Positions 17,550-26,007 of a DNA stretch of 64,000 nt are shown piece by piece. The DNA is from Rehaibacterium terrae (lineage in GTDB: Bacteria; Pseudomonadota; Gammaproteobacteria; Xanthomonadales; Xanthomonadaceae). The position numbers and the translations under genes were made by a program. The first letter of the stretch is position 1, and every line of letters starts with the position of its first letter. Location of the stretch: positions 1-64,000 of the forward strand of contig NZ_JACHHX010000007.1 in the NCBI RefSeq assembly GCF_014202935.1, read 5' to 3'. Under the pieces are notes generated by a model that had not been told where the DNA came from, made no database searches, and saw only the letters and a list, made by a program, of their open reading frames with translations.

Positions 17550-18530
17550 CTACTCCGTGGCGCCCGCGCGCAGGCTGACTTCGCCGCTGTGATAGACGCG
17601 CTCGCCACCGTCGCCATGGCGCACGCGCAGGCCACCGTCGGCGGCGATGCCGAGCGCGACCCCCTCGCGGACGGCATCGCCGAGCAGCAGGCGTACTTCA
17701 CGGCCGGCGAAGGCGTCCAGCGCCGCCCAGCGCGGCAGGAACGGCGCCAGCCCGTCGCGGGCGAAATCGTCCAGCGCCGGCCACAGCGACGCCAGCAGCG
17801 CCGCCGCCAGCGCGTTGCGGTCGGGCACGGCCGCCGGCCGCAGCGCCGTCAGATCGGTCCAGGGCTGGTCGATGGCCTGTGCCGCGGCGCGCGGCATGCG
17901 CACATTCAGGCCGAGGCCGATCACCGCCTGGATCGGGCCGCCGACTTCGCCGCCCAGCTCGATCAGGATGCCGCCGAGCTTGCGTCCGTCGGCAAGCAGG
18001 TCGTTCGGCCATTTCAGCGCGACCGCCCCGTATCCGAGCCTGCGCAGCGCCTCGGCCACGGCGATGCCGACCACCAGGCTCAGCCCACCCAGCGCGGCCA
18101 CGCCGCCATCGAAACGGCGATGCAGCGAGAGGTAGAGGTTTGCCGCCAGCGGCGAAGCCCAATGGCGTCCGCGCCGGCCGCGACCGCCACGCTGGCGCTC
18201 GGCGAACAGCGCCAGGCCATCGGGGCAGTCCGCGCCGCGACGGATCAGCTCGGCGTTGGTGGAGTCGATCTCCCACACCACCTCCGGCACCGGCCAACGT
18301 GCCCGCAGCGATGGCGGCAGCAGCGCGGCAATGCGACCGGCGTCGAGCAAGGTCACCGGCGCGGCCAGCGCGTAGCCGCGCCCGGTCCGGGCCTCGATCT
18401 CGACGCCGTCGGCACGCAGGGCCTCGATGCGCTTCCACACCGCCGCGCGGGTGAGGCCCAGCTCCTTCGCCAGCGCCGCGCCCGAGCACGGCCCCTGCGC
18501 GAGTCGCGCGAGCAGATCGCGATCGCTCAC
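17550..18530 (-). CDS. birA: Biotin-protein ligase BirA (bifunctional)
   Basis: Activates biotin with ATP and attaches it to the biotin carrier protein of acetyl-CoA carboxylase. The 326 residues include an N-terminal winged helix (about 1-60; GAALAKELGLTRAAVWKRIEAL), so it may also act as the biotin-operon repressor. The catalytic domain follows, with WEIDSTNAEL, the biotinyl-AMP loop RQRGGRGRRGRHW, KWPNDLL and GGILIEL. The C-terminal SH3-like cap is present. The GTG start overlaps the plsY stop (GTGA). No bio genes are in the window. Confidence 0.93.
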   Translation of the reverse strand: MSDRDLLARLAQGPCSGAALAKELGLTRAAVWKRIEALRADGVEIEARTGRGYALAAPVTLLDAGRIAALLPPSLRARWPVPEVVWEIDSTNAELIRRGADCPDGLALFAERQRGGRGRRGRHWASPLAANLYLSLHRRFDGGVAALGGLSLVVGIAVAEALRRLGYGAVALKWPNDLLADGRKLGGILIELGGEVGGPIQAVIGLGLNVRMPRAAAQAIDQPWTDLTALRPAAVPDRNALAAALLASLWPALDDFARDGLAPFLPRWAALDAFAGREVRLLLGDAVREGVALGIAADGGLRVRHGDGGERVYHSGEVSLRAGATE

Positions 18531-19150
18531 GCCGGGCGTTTCCCGAACAGCCGCGCCAGCACCCGCGCGCGCTCGAAGCGGTGCTCGTTGCCGGCGCGCA
18601 GCCGCGCCAGGTTGGCACGGTGGGTGAAGGCGATGAACGCCGCCACCGCCAGCGCGAAGGCCAGCCGTGTGCCGTCCGCGCCGATGGCGAAGGCGAACGC
18701 GGGCAGTGCGGCCGCCGCCAGGATCGTCGCCAGGCCGACATAGCCGGTGATGGTCAGGCACAGCAGCCACACCGCCAGCAGCGGCAGCACAGCCAGCGGC
18801 CACAGCACCAGCAGGCCACCGACCAGGGTGCCGGCGCCCTTGCCGCCGCGGAACCCGTGGAAGACCGGCCACACATGACCGGCGACCGCGGCGAGCACGG
18901 CCAGATACGCCACGTCGGCATCGCCCGCGAAGCGCCGCGCCAGCCAGGCGGCGAGCACGCCCTTGCCGACGTCGACCAGCACCGTACCCAGCGCGAACCG
19001 CCAGCCCTGCGTGCGCAAGGCATTGGTGCCGCCGGCATTGCCGCTGCCCTGGGTGCGGATGTCGACGCCGCGCAGGCGGCCGAGCAGCAGGCTGCCCGAC
19101 AGCGAGCCGAGCAGGTAGGCGGCGAGGATCAAAACCAGTGCGGTGATCAT
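18527..19150 (-). CDS. plsY: Acyl-phosphate:glycerol-3-phosphate acyltransferase PlsY
   Basis: Transfers an acyl group from acyl-phosphate to the sn-1 position of glycerol-3-phosphate, the entry step to phospholipids. The 207-residue integral membrane protein has about five helices and the family loops GSGNAGGTNALR, GHVWPVFHGFRGGKGAGT and a late FTHRANLARL. Its stop overlaps birA. A FakA-FakB fusion gene lies 75 bases upstream on the same strand; fatty-acid kinase makes the acyl-phosphate substrate of PlsY, so the pairing is meaningful. Confidence 0.95.
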   Translation of the reverse strand: MITALVLILAAYLLGSLSGSLLLGRLRGVDIRTQGSGNAGGTNALRTQGWRFALGTVLVDVGKGVLAAWLARRFAGDADVAYLAVLAAVAGHVWPVFHGFRGGKGAGTLVGGLLVLWPLAVLPLLAVWLLCLTITGYVGLATILAAAALPAFAFAIGADGTRLAFALAVAAFIAFTHRANLARLRAGNEHRFERARVLARLFGKRPA

Positions 19151-19225
19151 CCCGCGATTATGGGGCGCGTGGGCGACGGCGCACCACAGCAGTCACGCCA
19201 CGGCTGCACCGTCGATGCTGCCAGG

Positions 19226-21058
19226 TCAATGCCCCGCCACCGGCTGCACCGACACCACCAGCGCGCCCGGGCCGGCATGGGCGCCGACGGCGGGGCCGGT
19301 CTCGACCAGCCAGCCCTCGGCGCAGTCGAGCCGCGCGCGCAATGCGTCGAGCAGCGCCTGGCCGTCGGCGGCACTGTCGCAGTGGCCGACGATCAGCCGG
19401 CAGCGCGTCCGCGGCAGCCGCCTGGCCAGATAGTCGGCGAAGCGCTCGGGCACGCGATGGCGGCCGAACAGCGCGCCGGCCACGCCGAGCCGGCCGTCCG
19501 GCCTCACCTTGGCCACCGGCGTCATGCCCAGCCCCTCGATCAACGGCTTGGCCCAGCGCGGCACGCGGCCGCCACGCACGCCATGGCTGAGGTCGCGGGC
19601 GATGGCCCAGGTGAGCGTCAACGGACGCAGGCGTTCGAGCTCGGCGACGATCTCGTCGGAGGCGGCGCCCTCCTGCGCCAGCTCGGCGGCGCGGATCGCC
19701 AGCAGCGCCTGGCCGCCGGCGGCGTTGGCACTGTCGAAGACATGGCTGCGCGCGGCATCGACGCGTGCGGCGGCGGTTTCGGCCGACTGCAAGGTGCCCG
19801 AGACCGCGCGCGACAGGCCGACGTAAACCAGCGCCGGGTGGTGCGACAGCAGGAACTCGAACTGGCGACGGAAATCGCCCGGCGGTGGCTGGCTGGTGCG
19901 CGGCAGCACCGACTCGCCGCGCAGTTTCGCGTAGAACTCGCCCGGGCTGAGGCTGACCTTGTCGAGGTAGTCGCGTTCGCCGAAATTGATCCGCAACGGC
20001 ACGACGTGGATGTGCAGGCGCTCGGCCAGCCCGGCCGGCAGATCGGCGGAGCTGTCGGTGACGATCGCCACGCCCTCGCCCTCGGACGCGACGGCGCGCT
20101 GCTGCGCCAGCATGTCGTCGGCCTTGCAGCCTTCGACGCGGCCGAAGCGCGCGCAGACCTCGAACAGCCGCTGCGGGTCGGCCACGTGCGCGTGCAGGCG
20201 CACGCGCGCCGCCGAACCGGCCACCACCACGCAGCTCGCGCCGAGCGCGAGCACCTCGGCACGCAGCCCCTCGCGGTCGATCGGCGCGGCGACCGCATCG
20301 CCCAGCAGCAGGCACTCGCTGCACCAGCGATGGTCGGGGTCCCCGCAGGCCTCGCGATGCGCGCTCTGAGCCTCGAAGTCGGCCGCGATGTCGGCCTCGG
20401 CGTCGGCCGCCGCCACCCGCCGCGAGGCGATGAACTCGGCGATGCCTTCGAGCAGATCGACGAAGCCCTGCGCGCCGGCATCGACCACACCGGCCTTCTG
20501 CAACACGGCCAGCTGCTTCGGCGTGTTCGCCAGCGCCGTGCGGGTCCGCTCCAGTGCGCCACCGAACCACTCGCGCAGATCGTCGTGGGTATGCTCCAGC
20601 GCCTCGGCGAAGGCGTGGATGACACTCAGGATGGTGCCCTCGCGCGGCTCGCTCAGTGCCGCGCGGGCCGAGTGCGCGCCCTTGCGCACCGCCAGGCTGA
20701 GCGTGCGGGTGTCCAGTGCGACCGTGTCGCGGCCGACCGCCTCGGCGACCCCCTGCAGGAACTGCGCGAGGATGGCGCCGGAATTGCCGCGCGCGCCGTC
20801 GATGGCGTCCTCGCCGACCCGCCCGAGCAGCTCGCCCGGCGAGCCGGCAGGCCGGCTGAGCGCGCCGCCGAGCACGTGGCCGAGGGTGAAGGCGAGGTTG
20901 CTGCCGGTGTCGCCATCGGGCACCGGAAAGACGTTGATCCGGTTCAGCGTCTCGCGGTGGGCGATCACCTTGCGCGCGCCGGCGATCAGGGCCCGGCGCA
21001 AGGCCGGGGCGGAAATGCGCCGCGGCAGCGGCCGGGCGGAATCGAGCTGGGCGTTCAT
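19226..21058 (-). CDS. Fused fatty-acid kinase: FakA (DhaL + middle) with C-terminal FakB/DegV
   Basis: Predicted to phosphorylate fatty acids to acyl-phosphate in a single 610-residue chain. The N-terminal DhaL/DAK2 domain (about 20-205) has the Mg-ATP motif NVFPVPDGDTG (Asp48, Asp50). The middle domain keeps RWCSEC (Cys246) and LHAHV (His289, His291), matching the Cys/His/His set reported for Staphylococcus FakA. From about residue 328 a DegV/FakB lipid-binding domain begins (VTDSSADLP, TSQPPPGDF, SGT, GRVPRWAK). Gram-positives encode FakA and FakB separately. ATG 21058 is preferred; a longer reading to 21148 exists. It precedes plsY. Function is inferred from the family, and DegV ligands other than fatty acids are possible. 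Confidence 0.85.
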   Translation of the reverse strand: MNAQLDSARPLPRRISAPALRRALIAGARKVIAHRETLNRINVFPVPDGDTGSNLAFTLGHVLGGALSRPAGSPGELLGRVGEDAIDGARGNSGAILAQFLQGVAEAVGRDTVALDTRTLSLAVRKGAHSARAALSEPREGTILSVIHAFAEALEHTHDDLREWFGGALERTRTALANTPKQLAVLQKAGVVDAGAQGFVDLLEGIAEFIASRRVAAADAEADIAADFEAQSAHREACGDPDHRWCSECLLLGDAVAAPIDREGLRAEVLALGASCVVVAGSAARVRLHAHVADPQRLFEVCARFGRVEGCKADDMLAQQRAVASEGEGVAIVTDSSADLPAGLAERLHIHVVPLRINFGERDYLDKVSLSPGEFYAKLRGESVLPRTSQPPPGDFRRQFEFLLSHHPALVYVGLSRAVSGTLQSAETAAARVDAARSHVFDSANAAGGQALLAIRAAELAQEGAASDEIVAELERLRPLTLTWAIARDLSHGVRGGRVPRWAKPLIEGLGMTPVAKVRPDGRLGVAGALFGRHRVPERFADYLARRLPRTRCRLIVGHCDSAADGQALLDALRARLDCAEGWLVETGPAVGAHAGPGALVVSVQPVAGH

Positions 21059-21255
21059 GCCCGCCGGAGTCTGCACCAGTCGATCCGATCCGCCATGCTG
21101 CAGCGCAGCGTGAGCGGCCCGCGCCATGACGTGCGCCGGCTGCGGCAAACGGTGACGGGGCCGGCACCCCGGCCGGGGAATGCGGCTAGAATGGGCATTG
21201 CCCGACGCCGGCCCTGCCCGACGCCCTGCCGACCGGTGTTCCCGAGGATCGCGCC

Positions 21256-21534
21256 ATGAGACTGCTGCTGCCGTTCGCCCTGCTGCTGTGCTTCCTCCCC
21301 AGCGCCCACGCGCTGGAGAACGCGCGCCTGTCCCCGGACGGCGCCAGCGAGGGCTGCCCGGTCACCCAGGGCGAGGGCCAGAACGCCAATCCGGCGCCGG
21401 CCGCCCGCGAAGACGCCACCGACGCCGCCGCGACCGCGCCGGCGCGTGGCCCGGGCGATCCGATGCAGCCCCCGTCCAAGCCGCAACGCAGCCCGGCCCG
21501 CTGGCAGAGCCTGCTGCCGGGAATGTTCCGCTGA
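21256..21534 (+). CDS. Small secreted protein, function unknown
   Basis: A 92-residue product with a clear signal peptide (about 1-19; LLLPFALLLCFLPSAHA). The mature part is Ala/Pro-rich and low in complexity, with one Cys (EGCPVTQGEGQNANP) and a conserved-looking tail, RSPARWQSLLPGMFR. GAGGATC precedes ATG 21256. From memory, similar short proteins ending in RWxSLLPGMFR occur in other Xanthomonadales. It sits 49 bases before the MtfA gene. No function can be assigned. Confidence 0.72.
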   Translation: MRLLLPFALLLCFLPSAHALENARLSPDGASEGCPVTQGEGQNANPAPAAREDATDAAATAPARGPGDPMQPPSKPQRSPARWQSLLPGMFR

Positions 21535-21583
21535 ACACCCGCCGGCGCTTGCCTCGCCGACGCGACGCCCGCACCCTGCGGGC

Positions 21584-22360
21584 ATGATCTCCCTGCTGCG
21601 ACGCCTGCGCCGCGCCTTCGCGCCCGAGCCCGTCCATCTGGACGACGCCGAGTGGTCGCGCGTGGTCGCGCGCGTGCCCTGGGCGGCCGCGCTCGACCCG
21701 GCGCGGCGCGAGCGCCTGCGCGCGCTGGTCGGCCGCTTCCTGCGCGACAAGGCCATCGTCCCGGCCGGTGACTTCGCCATCGACGCCCACCAGGCCCACG
21801 TGCTGGCGGCGCTGTGCTGCCTGCCGGTGCTCGAATTCGGCTACGGCGGCCTGGCCGGCTGGTCCGAGCTGATCCTCTACCCGGACACCTTCCGTGCCCA
21901 CCGCAGCCATTTCGACGAACACACCGGCGTGCTCACCGAGGGCGAGGAGGAGCTGGCCGGCGAAGCCTGGGACCGTGGCCCGGTGATCCTGTCCTGGGGC
22001 GACATCGAGGCCGACCTGGCCGAGCCGGACGCCGGCTTCAACGTCGCCGCCCACGAGATCGCCCACAAGCTGGACGTGCTCGACGGCGTGATGGACGGCA
22101 CCCCGCCGCTGCCGCGCGACTGGCAGCGCAAGTGGGCGCGCGACTTCCAGGCCGCCTACGACGCGCTGTGCGAGGACCTCGACCACGAGCGCGAACCGGC
22201 CATCGACGCCTACGCCGCCAGCGCGCCGGAAGAGTTCTTCGCGGTCTGCACCGAATACCACTTCTCCGCGCCGCAGGTGCTGGCCGACGCCATGCCGGCC
22301 GTCGCGGCGCACCTGGAGCGCTTCTACGGCCCCTCGCCGTTCCGTTCGCGCGCGGCCTGA
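21584..22360 (+). CDS. mtfA: MtfA-type zinc metallopeptidase (M90)
   Basis: Homologue of E. coli MtfA, an aminopeptidase reported to bind the glucose regulator Mlc. In 258 residues the zinc site is AAHEIAHKLD (HExxH at about 156-160), with the downstream glutamate in YAASAPEEFFAVCTEYHF. GWSELILYPDTF and the SWGDIEADL region are family-conserved. Length is normal. Mlc itself is not seen here, so the physiological target in this lineage is unknown. The gene ends just before a long inverted repeat. Confidence 0.88.
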   Translation: MISLLRRLRRAFAPEPVHLDDAEWSRVVARVPWAAALDPARRERLRALVGRFLRDKAIVPAGDFAIDAHQAHVLAALCCLPVLEFGYGGLAGWSELILYPDTFRAHRSHFDEHTGVLTEGEEELAGEAWDRGPVILSWGDIEADLAEPDAGFNVAAHEIAHKLDVLDGVMDGTPPLPRDWQRKWARDFQAAYDALCEDLDHEREPAIDAYAASAPEEFFAVCTEYHFSAPQVLADAMPAVAAHLERFYGPSPFRSRAA

Positions 22361-22367
22361 GCGCCTG

Positions 22368-22474
22368 GAAAGCACGCACGGAGAACGCGGAGAAAACGCT
22401 GGAGAAAGCGGAGGAAATCCCTGATCGTCTCCGCGCTCCCCCCGTTTTTCTCCGTCGTCTCCGTGCGTGCTTTC
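22368..22474. repeat. 17-bp perfect inverted repeat between convergent genes
   Basis: GAAAGCACGCACGGAGA (22368-22384) pairs perfectly with 22458-22474. The homology continues imperfectly inward through GGAGAAAA and TTTTTCTCC. It lies between mtfA and the histidine kinase gene, which converge, so it could terminate both. A fragment of the same element is at 8338-8352. Confidence 0.85.
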
Positions 22475-22504
22475 GCTGTTGAGGCCGACGAAGCCCCGCG
22501 CGCC

Positions 22505-23902
22505 CTACAACCCGGGCGGGAAGTACAGCCGGAAGCGCGCGCCGCCGAGCTCCTCCGAACGGGTCACACTCAATTCGCCGCGGTAGGCGCGGACGATGTC
22601 CTGCACGATGGCCAGGCCGATACCGTGACCCTGCACCCGCTCGTCGCCGCGCACACCGCGCTGCAGCAGGCGCTCGACCTGGTCCGGCGGAATGCCCGGG
22701 CCGTCGTCCTCGACCACCAGCTCCAGCCCGGCGCGGCGATGCGCCGGATCGGGGTGGCTGGCGACCGTCAGCACCACCCGGTGCGAGGCCCACTTGAAGG
22801 CGTTCTCCAGCAGGTTGCCGAGCAGTTCCATCAGGTCGCCCTCCTCGCCGTGGAAGCGGGCGGCGGCGTCGATCTCGAATTCGCACAGCACACCCTTTGC
22901 CGCGTAGATCTTCTCCAGGCTGCGCACGATCTCCTCGGCGCGACCGGCGATCTCCAGCGGCGCGGCGAACAGCTGGTGGCCGGTGGTCGCGGCGCGCGAG
23001 AGCTGGTAGGAGACGATGTCGTTCATCCGCTGCACCTGGAGCCTCACCTCCTCGCGCAGCTCGGCCTCGCCGGCGCCGTTCTCCAGCCGTGAGCGCAGCA
23101 CCGCCAGCGGCGTCTTCAGGCTGTGGGCGAGATCGGACAGGGTGTTGCGGTAGCGGTCCAGGTGCTCGCGCTCGCTGCGCACCAGAGCATTGATCGAGCC
23201 GGTCAGCGGCTCCAGTTCGCGGGGGTGGCGGCCGGACAGGCGCTCGGCCTCGCCGCGCTGCACCCGGCCCAGCTCGCGCTCGACCCGGCGCAACGGCAGC
23301 AGGCTCCATTGCAACACCAGCACCTGCACCAGCAGCAGCAGCAGCGCCGCACCACCCAGGTAGCGCCACAGCGCCTGCCGGAACACGGCGATCTGCTCGC
23401 CGACCACGCGCGCGTCCTCGAAGACGAAGAAGGTGAAGGCGTGCTCGCCCTGCTCCCAGAAGATGCCGAGCGCATAGCGGTACACCGGCTGTCCGCCGGC
23501 GCCGCCGTTCTCGCCCTCGCTCTGGCTGGCCAGCGGGCCCTCGAAACGCTCGACGCCGGGGTCGAGCGCGAGATCGAGCGGCAGCGTCTGGCCGAGCGCC
23601 GACGGCGCCTGCCATTCGATGGTGTCGCCGATCACCGCCGCGTACAGGCCGCTGCCGGGGCGGTTGAAGCGCGGGTCGGGCGGCACCTCGGGCGGCAGCA
23701 GGATGCCGCCGCGGGTGATGTCCATGCCGCCGAGGTAGGCCAGGGCGTAGCTGCGCAGCCGGTCCTGCAGACCGCTCTGCGCGGTTTCGGTGAAGGCGCG
23801 GTCGAGTGCGTAGCCGGTCAGGCCGAGAAAGGCGATCAGGCCCAGACTGGCGGCCAGCAGCTGGCGCGCCTGCAGCGAGATGGCCCGCCAGCGCCAGCGC
23901 AT
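22505..23902 (-). CDS. phoQ: PhoQ-like sensor histidine kinase
   Basis: Membrane sensor of 465 residues. It has a helix at about 14-34, a periplasmic domain (about 35-177), a second helix (about 178-200), HAMP, HisKA with the phosphorylated His in SDLAHSLKTPLAVL (about 259) and an HATPase domain (N box LLENAFKWA, G1 DDGPGIP, G2 GHGIGLAIV). It starts 9 bases after the phoP-like gene on the same strand. The name rests on the partner regulator and on common annotation of this pair in Xanthomonadales. The periplasmic domain carries few acidic clusters, so Mg2+ sensing is not assured. Confidence 0.85.
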   Translation of the reverse strand: MRWRWRAISLQARQLLAASLGLIAFLGLTGYALDRAFTETAQSGLQDRLRSYALAYLGGMDITRGGILLPPEVPPDPRFNRPGSGLYAAVIGDTIEWQAPSALGQTLPLDLALDPGVERFEGPLASQSEGENGGAGGQPVYRYALGIFWEQGEHAFTFFVFEDARVVGEQIAVFRQALWRYLGGAALLLLLVQVLVLQWSLLPLRRVERELGRVQRGEAERLSGRHPRELEPLTGSINALVRSEREHLDRYRNTLSDLAHSLKTPLAVLRSRLENGAGEAELREEVRLQVQRMNDIVSYQLSRAATTGHQLFAAPLEIAGRAEEIVRSLEKIYAAKGVLCEFEIDAAARFHGEEGDLMELLGNLLENAFKWASHRVVLTVASHPDPAHRRAGLELVVEDDGPGIPPDQVERLLQRGVRGDERVQGHGIGLAIVQDIVRAYRGELSVTRSEELGGARFRLYFPPGL

Positions 23903-23911
23903 CCGTGCGCC

Positions 23912-24592
23912 TTATTCGTTGCGCGGGATGGCGAAGCGGTAGCCGCGGCCGCGCACGGTCTCGATCGGCTTGATCTGCCCTTCCGGGTCGAGCTTCTTGC
24001 GCAGGCGGCCGATGAAGACCTCGAGCACGTTGGAGTCGCGGTCGAAATCCTGCTGGTAGATGTGCTCGGTGAGATCGGCCTTGGAGACCAGCTCGCCGGC
24101 GTGCAGCATCAGGTACTCCAGCACCTTGTACTCGTAGCTGGTCAGGTCCACCGGGTCGCCGTTGACGCTGACCGACTGGGCAGCCAGGTCGAGCGTGATC
24201 GGCCCGCATTCCAGGGTCGGCTTGCTCCAGCCGGCGGCCCGGCGCAGCAGGGCGTTCAGCCGTGCCAGCAGTTCCTCGACGTGGAACGGCTTGACCAGAT
24301 AGTCGTCGGCGCCGGCCTTCAGGCCCTCGACCTTGTCCTGCCAGCTGGAGCGGGCGGTGAGGATCAGGATCGGGAACTTGCGCTGCTCGGCGCGCAGGTT
24401 GCGGACCAGTTCCATGCCGGACATCTTCGGCAGGCCAAGGTCGATGATGGCTACGTCGAACGGCACCTCGCGGCCGAGGTACAGGCCCTCTTCGCCGTCC
24501 TGGGCTGCATCCACGGCGTAGCCTTCGCGCTTGAGGCGCGCGGCCAGGGTTTCACGCAGCGGGGCTTCGTCCTCGACCAGCAGGATGCGCAT
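23912..24592 (-). CDS. phoP: PhoP-like OmpR-family response regulator
   Basis: A 226-residue regulator with a receiver domain (phospho-acceptor Asp51 in AIIDLGLPKMSG, conserved TAR and VKPFH) and a C-terminal winged helix (SYEYKVLEYLMLHAGELVSKADL, VFIGRLRKKLDPEG, TVRGRGYRF). AAGGAG precedes ATG 24592. It is placed between a small PepSY-like gene and its kinase, forming a three-gene operon. In other Gram-negatives PhoP controls envelope and lipid A modification genes; a PagL-like deacylase is present at 59.0 kb, but no PhoP box was verified. Confidence 0.88.
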   Translation of the reverse strand: MRILLVEDEAPLRETLAARLKREGYAVDAAQDGEEGLYLGREVPFDVAIIDLGLPKMSGMELVRNLRAEQRKFPILILTARSSWQDKVEGLKAGADDYLVKPFHVEELLARLNALLRRAAGWSKPTLECGPITLDLAAQSVSVNGDPVDLTSYEYKVLEYLMLHAGELVSKADLTEHIYQQDFDRDSNVLEVFIGRLRKKLDPEGQIKPIETVRGRGYRFAIPRNE

Positions 24593-24629
24593 GGGCGTTC
24601 TCCTTGCAGCGGTCCGGCGGGCGGCCGGA

Positions 24630-24932
24630 TCAGTAGTCCATGCCGTCGTCGCGCTCGCGGCGGCGGCGGTCGTCGTCGTCGCGGCCGCGCCGCGCATCGT
24701 CGTGCAGCACGCGCACACGGCCTTCCGGCGTCAGCACCTTCACCCGGTTGACCTCGCCGCCGCGCACGCGTTCGGCCTTCAGCACCTGGCCGCCGGTCTC
24801 GCGCTCGGCGCGGCGCACCGCCTCGGGCAGGCCACGGTCGATCTGCCGCGCCGGCGGGTCCTCGGCGGCCACGACGCCGGCGCCGAGCAGCAGCGCGGCG
24901 GCAAGCAGCATTTGGCGGATGTCCAGTCGCAT
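24630..24932 (-). CDS. Small exported PepSY-like protein
   Basis: A 100-residue product with a signal peptide (about 1-22, ending VVAAE) and one short domain, LPEAVRRAERETGGQVLKAERVRGGEVNRVKVLTPEGRVRV (split here by description only), resembling a PepSY fold. The tail is strikingly charged: HDDARRGRDDDDRRRRERDD. It is first in the phoPQ-like operon. Small PepSY proteins upstream of such systems may modulate the sensor in the periplasm; that is inference. ATG 24932 is preferred over 24953. Confidence 0.78.
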   Translation of the reverse strand: MRLDIRQMLLAAALLLGAGVVAAEDPPARQIDRGLPEAVRRAERETGGQVLKAERVRGGEVNRVKVLTPEGRVRVLHDDARRGRDDDDRRRRERDDGMDY

Positions 24933-25084
24933 GGGCGGGATGTTAACGGCCAAACCGACGGCGGGATAGCCGTCATGCGCCGGAAGTCTGGGGGCCCGGG
25001 GGTGAATCCGGGCTTAAATGAACCGGGCGCGGCTCAGGCGCCAGACAGCTTGGTGCAGCGTGAGGCCGCGCTGCGGGAGCGGCG

Positions 25085-26005
25085 TCAGAAAATCTCGCCC
25101 ACGCAGCAGCGCAGGCTGCCGCCGGCCTTCTCGATCTCGTCCAGCGGCACCGTCGCCAGCGCGAAGCCGGCGACCTCGAACGCGCGCCGGGTGGCCGGCA
25201 CCAGCGCGTCGGCCGCGGCCTCGCTCATCCACACCCGGGTTTCGGACAGCGCGATGCAGTTGCCGGCGAAGCCGGTTTTCTCCTCGCGCGAGAGCGTCAC
25301 CGTGTGCGGATACAGCCTGGCCAGCGCCGCCGGCACGGCCGGGTCGGCGAAGCCGTCCGGCGCGATCGCCAGCGCGCGGCCGGCCAGCGCGCTCATCACC
25401 ACGTTGGCGTGGTACTCGCCCGGCGCCAGCGCGAACATCAGCGTGGCGCGCAGGCCGAAGGCGGCATGCATCGCCGCCGCGCCGGTCTCGTCGCAGCGCT
25501 CGGACAGCCCGCAGAAGCCGATGCCGCGTGCGCGGTCGATCACCAGCGAGCCGGTCAGCTCGCAGATGCCCGGCTGCGCGCGCAGGTCGTGCAGCGCGTA
25601 ACCGAGCACGTCGCGGAAGAAGCCGACGATGTCGGCGCGCTCGGCTTCGCGCCGGCGCACCGCATGCCGCATGTGGCCGAGGATCGCCCGTCCCGCGCCG
25701 CCGACGCGGGCGGTAGCGAAGACGTTGTTGGGGAACACCGCGTCCGGCGTGTCCGCGCGGCCGGCGAAGGCCACCGTCGGCAGCGTCTCCGACAAGGCCC
25801 GCTGCAGCGCGCGGTGCTGGGCCAGCGCGCGCTGCGGGTCGACGCGCCGCGACAGGTCCATGTAGCGGTTGTCTTCGGCCGACTGCGCGGCCAGGGCGAA
25901 GCCTTCCGGCGTCACCAGGAACGCGCCGCGCGCGCAGGCCGGGCCGAGGTCCGCCGGCAGCGCACGGGCGAATGCGACGAACGCCGACGCGTCGCCGGTG
26001 AGCAT
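25085..26005 (-). CDS. CtlX-type amidinohydrolase (citrulline/arginine-related)
   Basis: Member of the pentein guanidine-modifying superfamily, 306 residues. Motifs include TPDAVFPNNVFAT, CGLSERCDETG, the catalytic His segment GEYHANVVMSAL and the C-terminal nucleophile region GGSLRCCVGEIF. This pattern matches the CtlX group (citrulline-utilisation hydrolase or arginine deiminase-related); dimethylargininase is the alternative. It starts 2 bases after dusA, so it is cotranscribed with it, though no functional link is known. Arginase is encoded 13 kb away. Confidence 0.8.
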   Translation of the reverse strand: MLTGDASAFVAFARALPADLGPACARGAFLVTPEGFALAAQSAEDNRYMDLSRRVDPQRALAQHRALQRALSETLPTVAFAGRADTPDAVFPNNVFATARVGGAGRAILGHMRHAVRRREAERADIVGFFRDVLGYALHDLRAQPGICELTGSLVIDRARGIGFCGLSERCDETGAAAMHAAFGLRATLMFALAPGEYHANVVMSALAGRALAIAPDGFADPAVPAALARLYPHTVTLSREEKTGFAGNCIALSETRVWMSEAAADALVPATRRAFEVAGFALATVPLDEIEKAGGSLRCCVGEIF

Positions 26006-26007
26006 GC

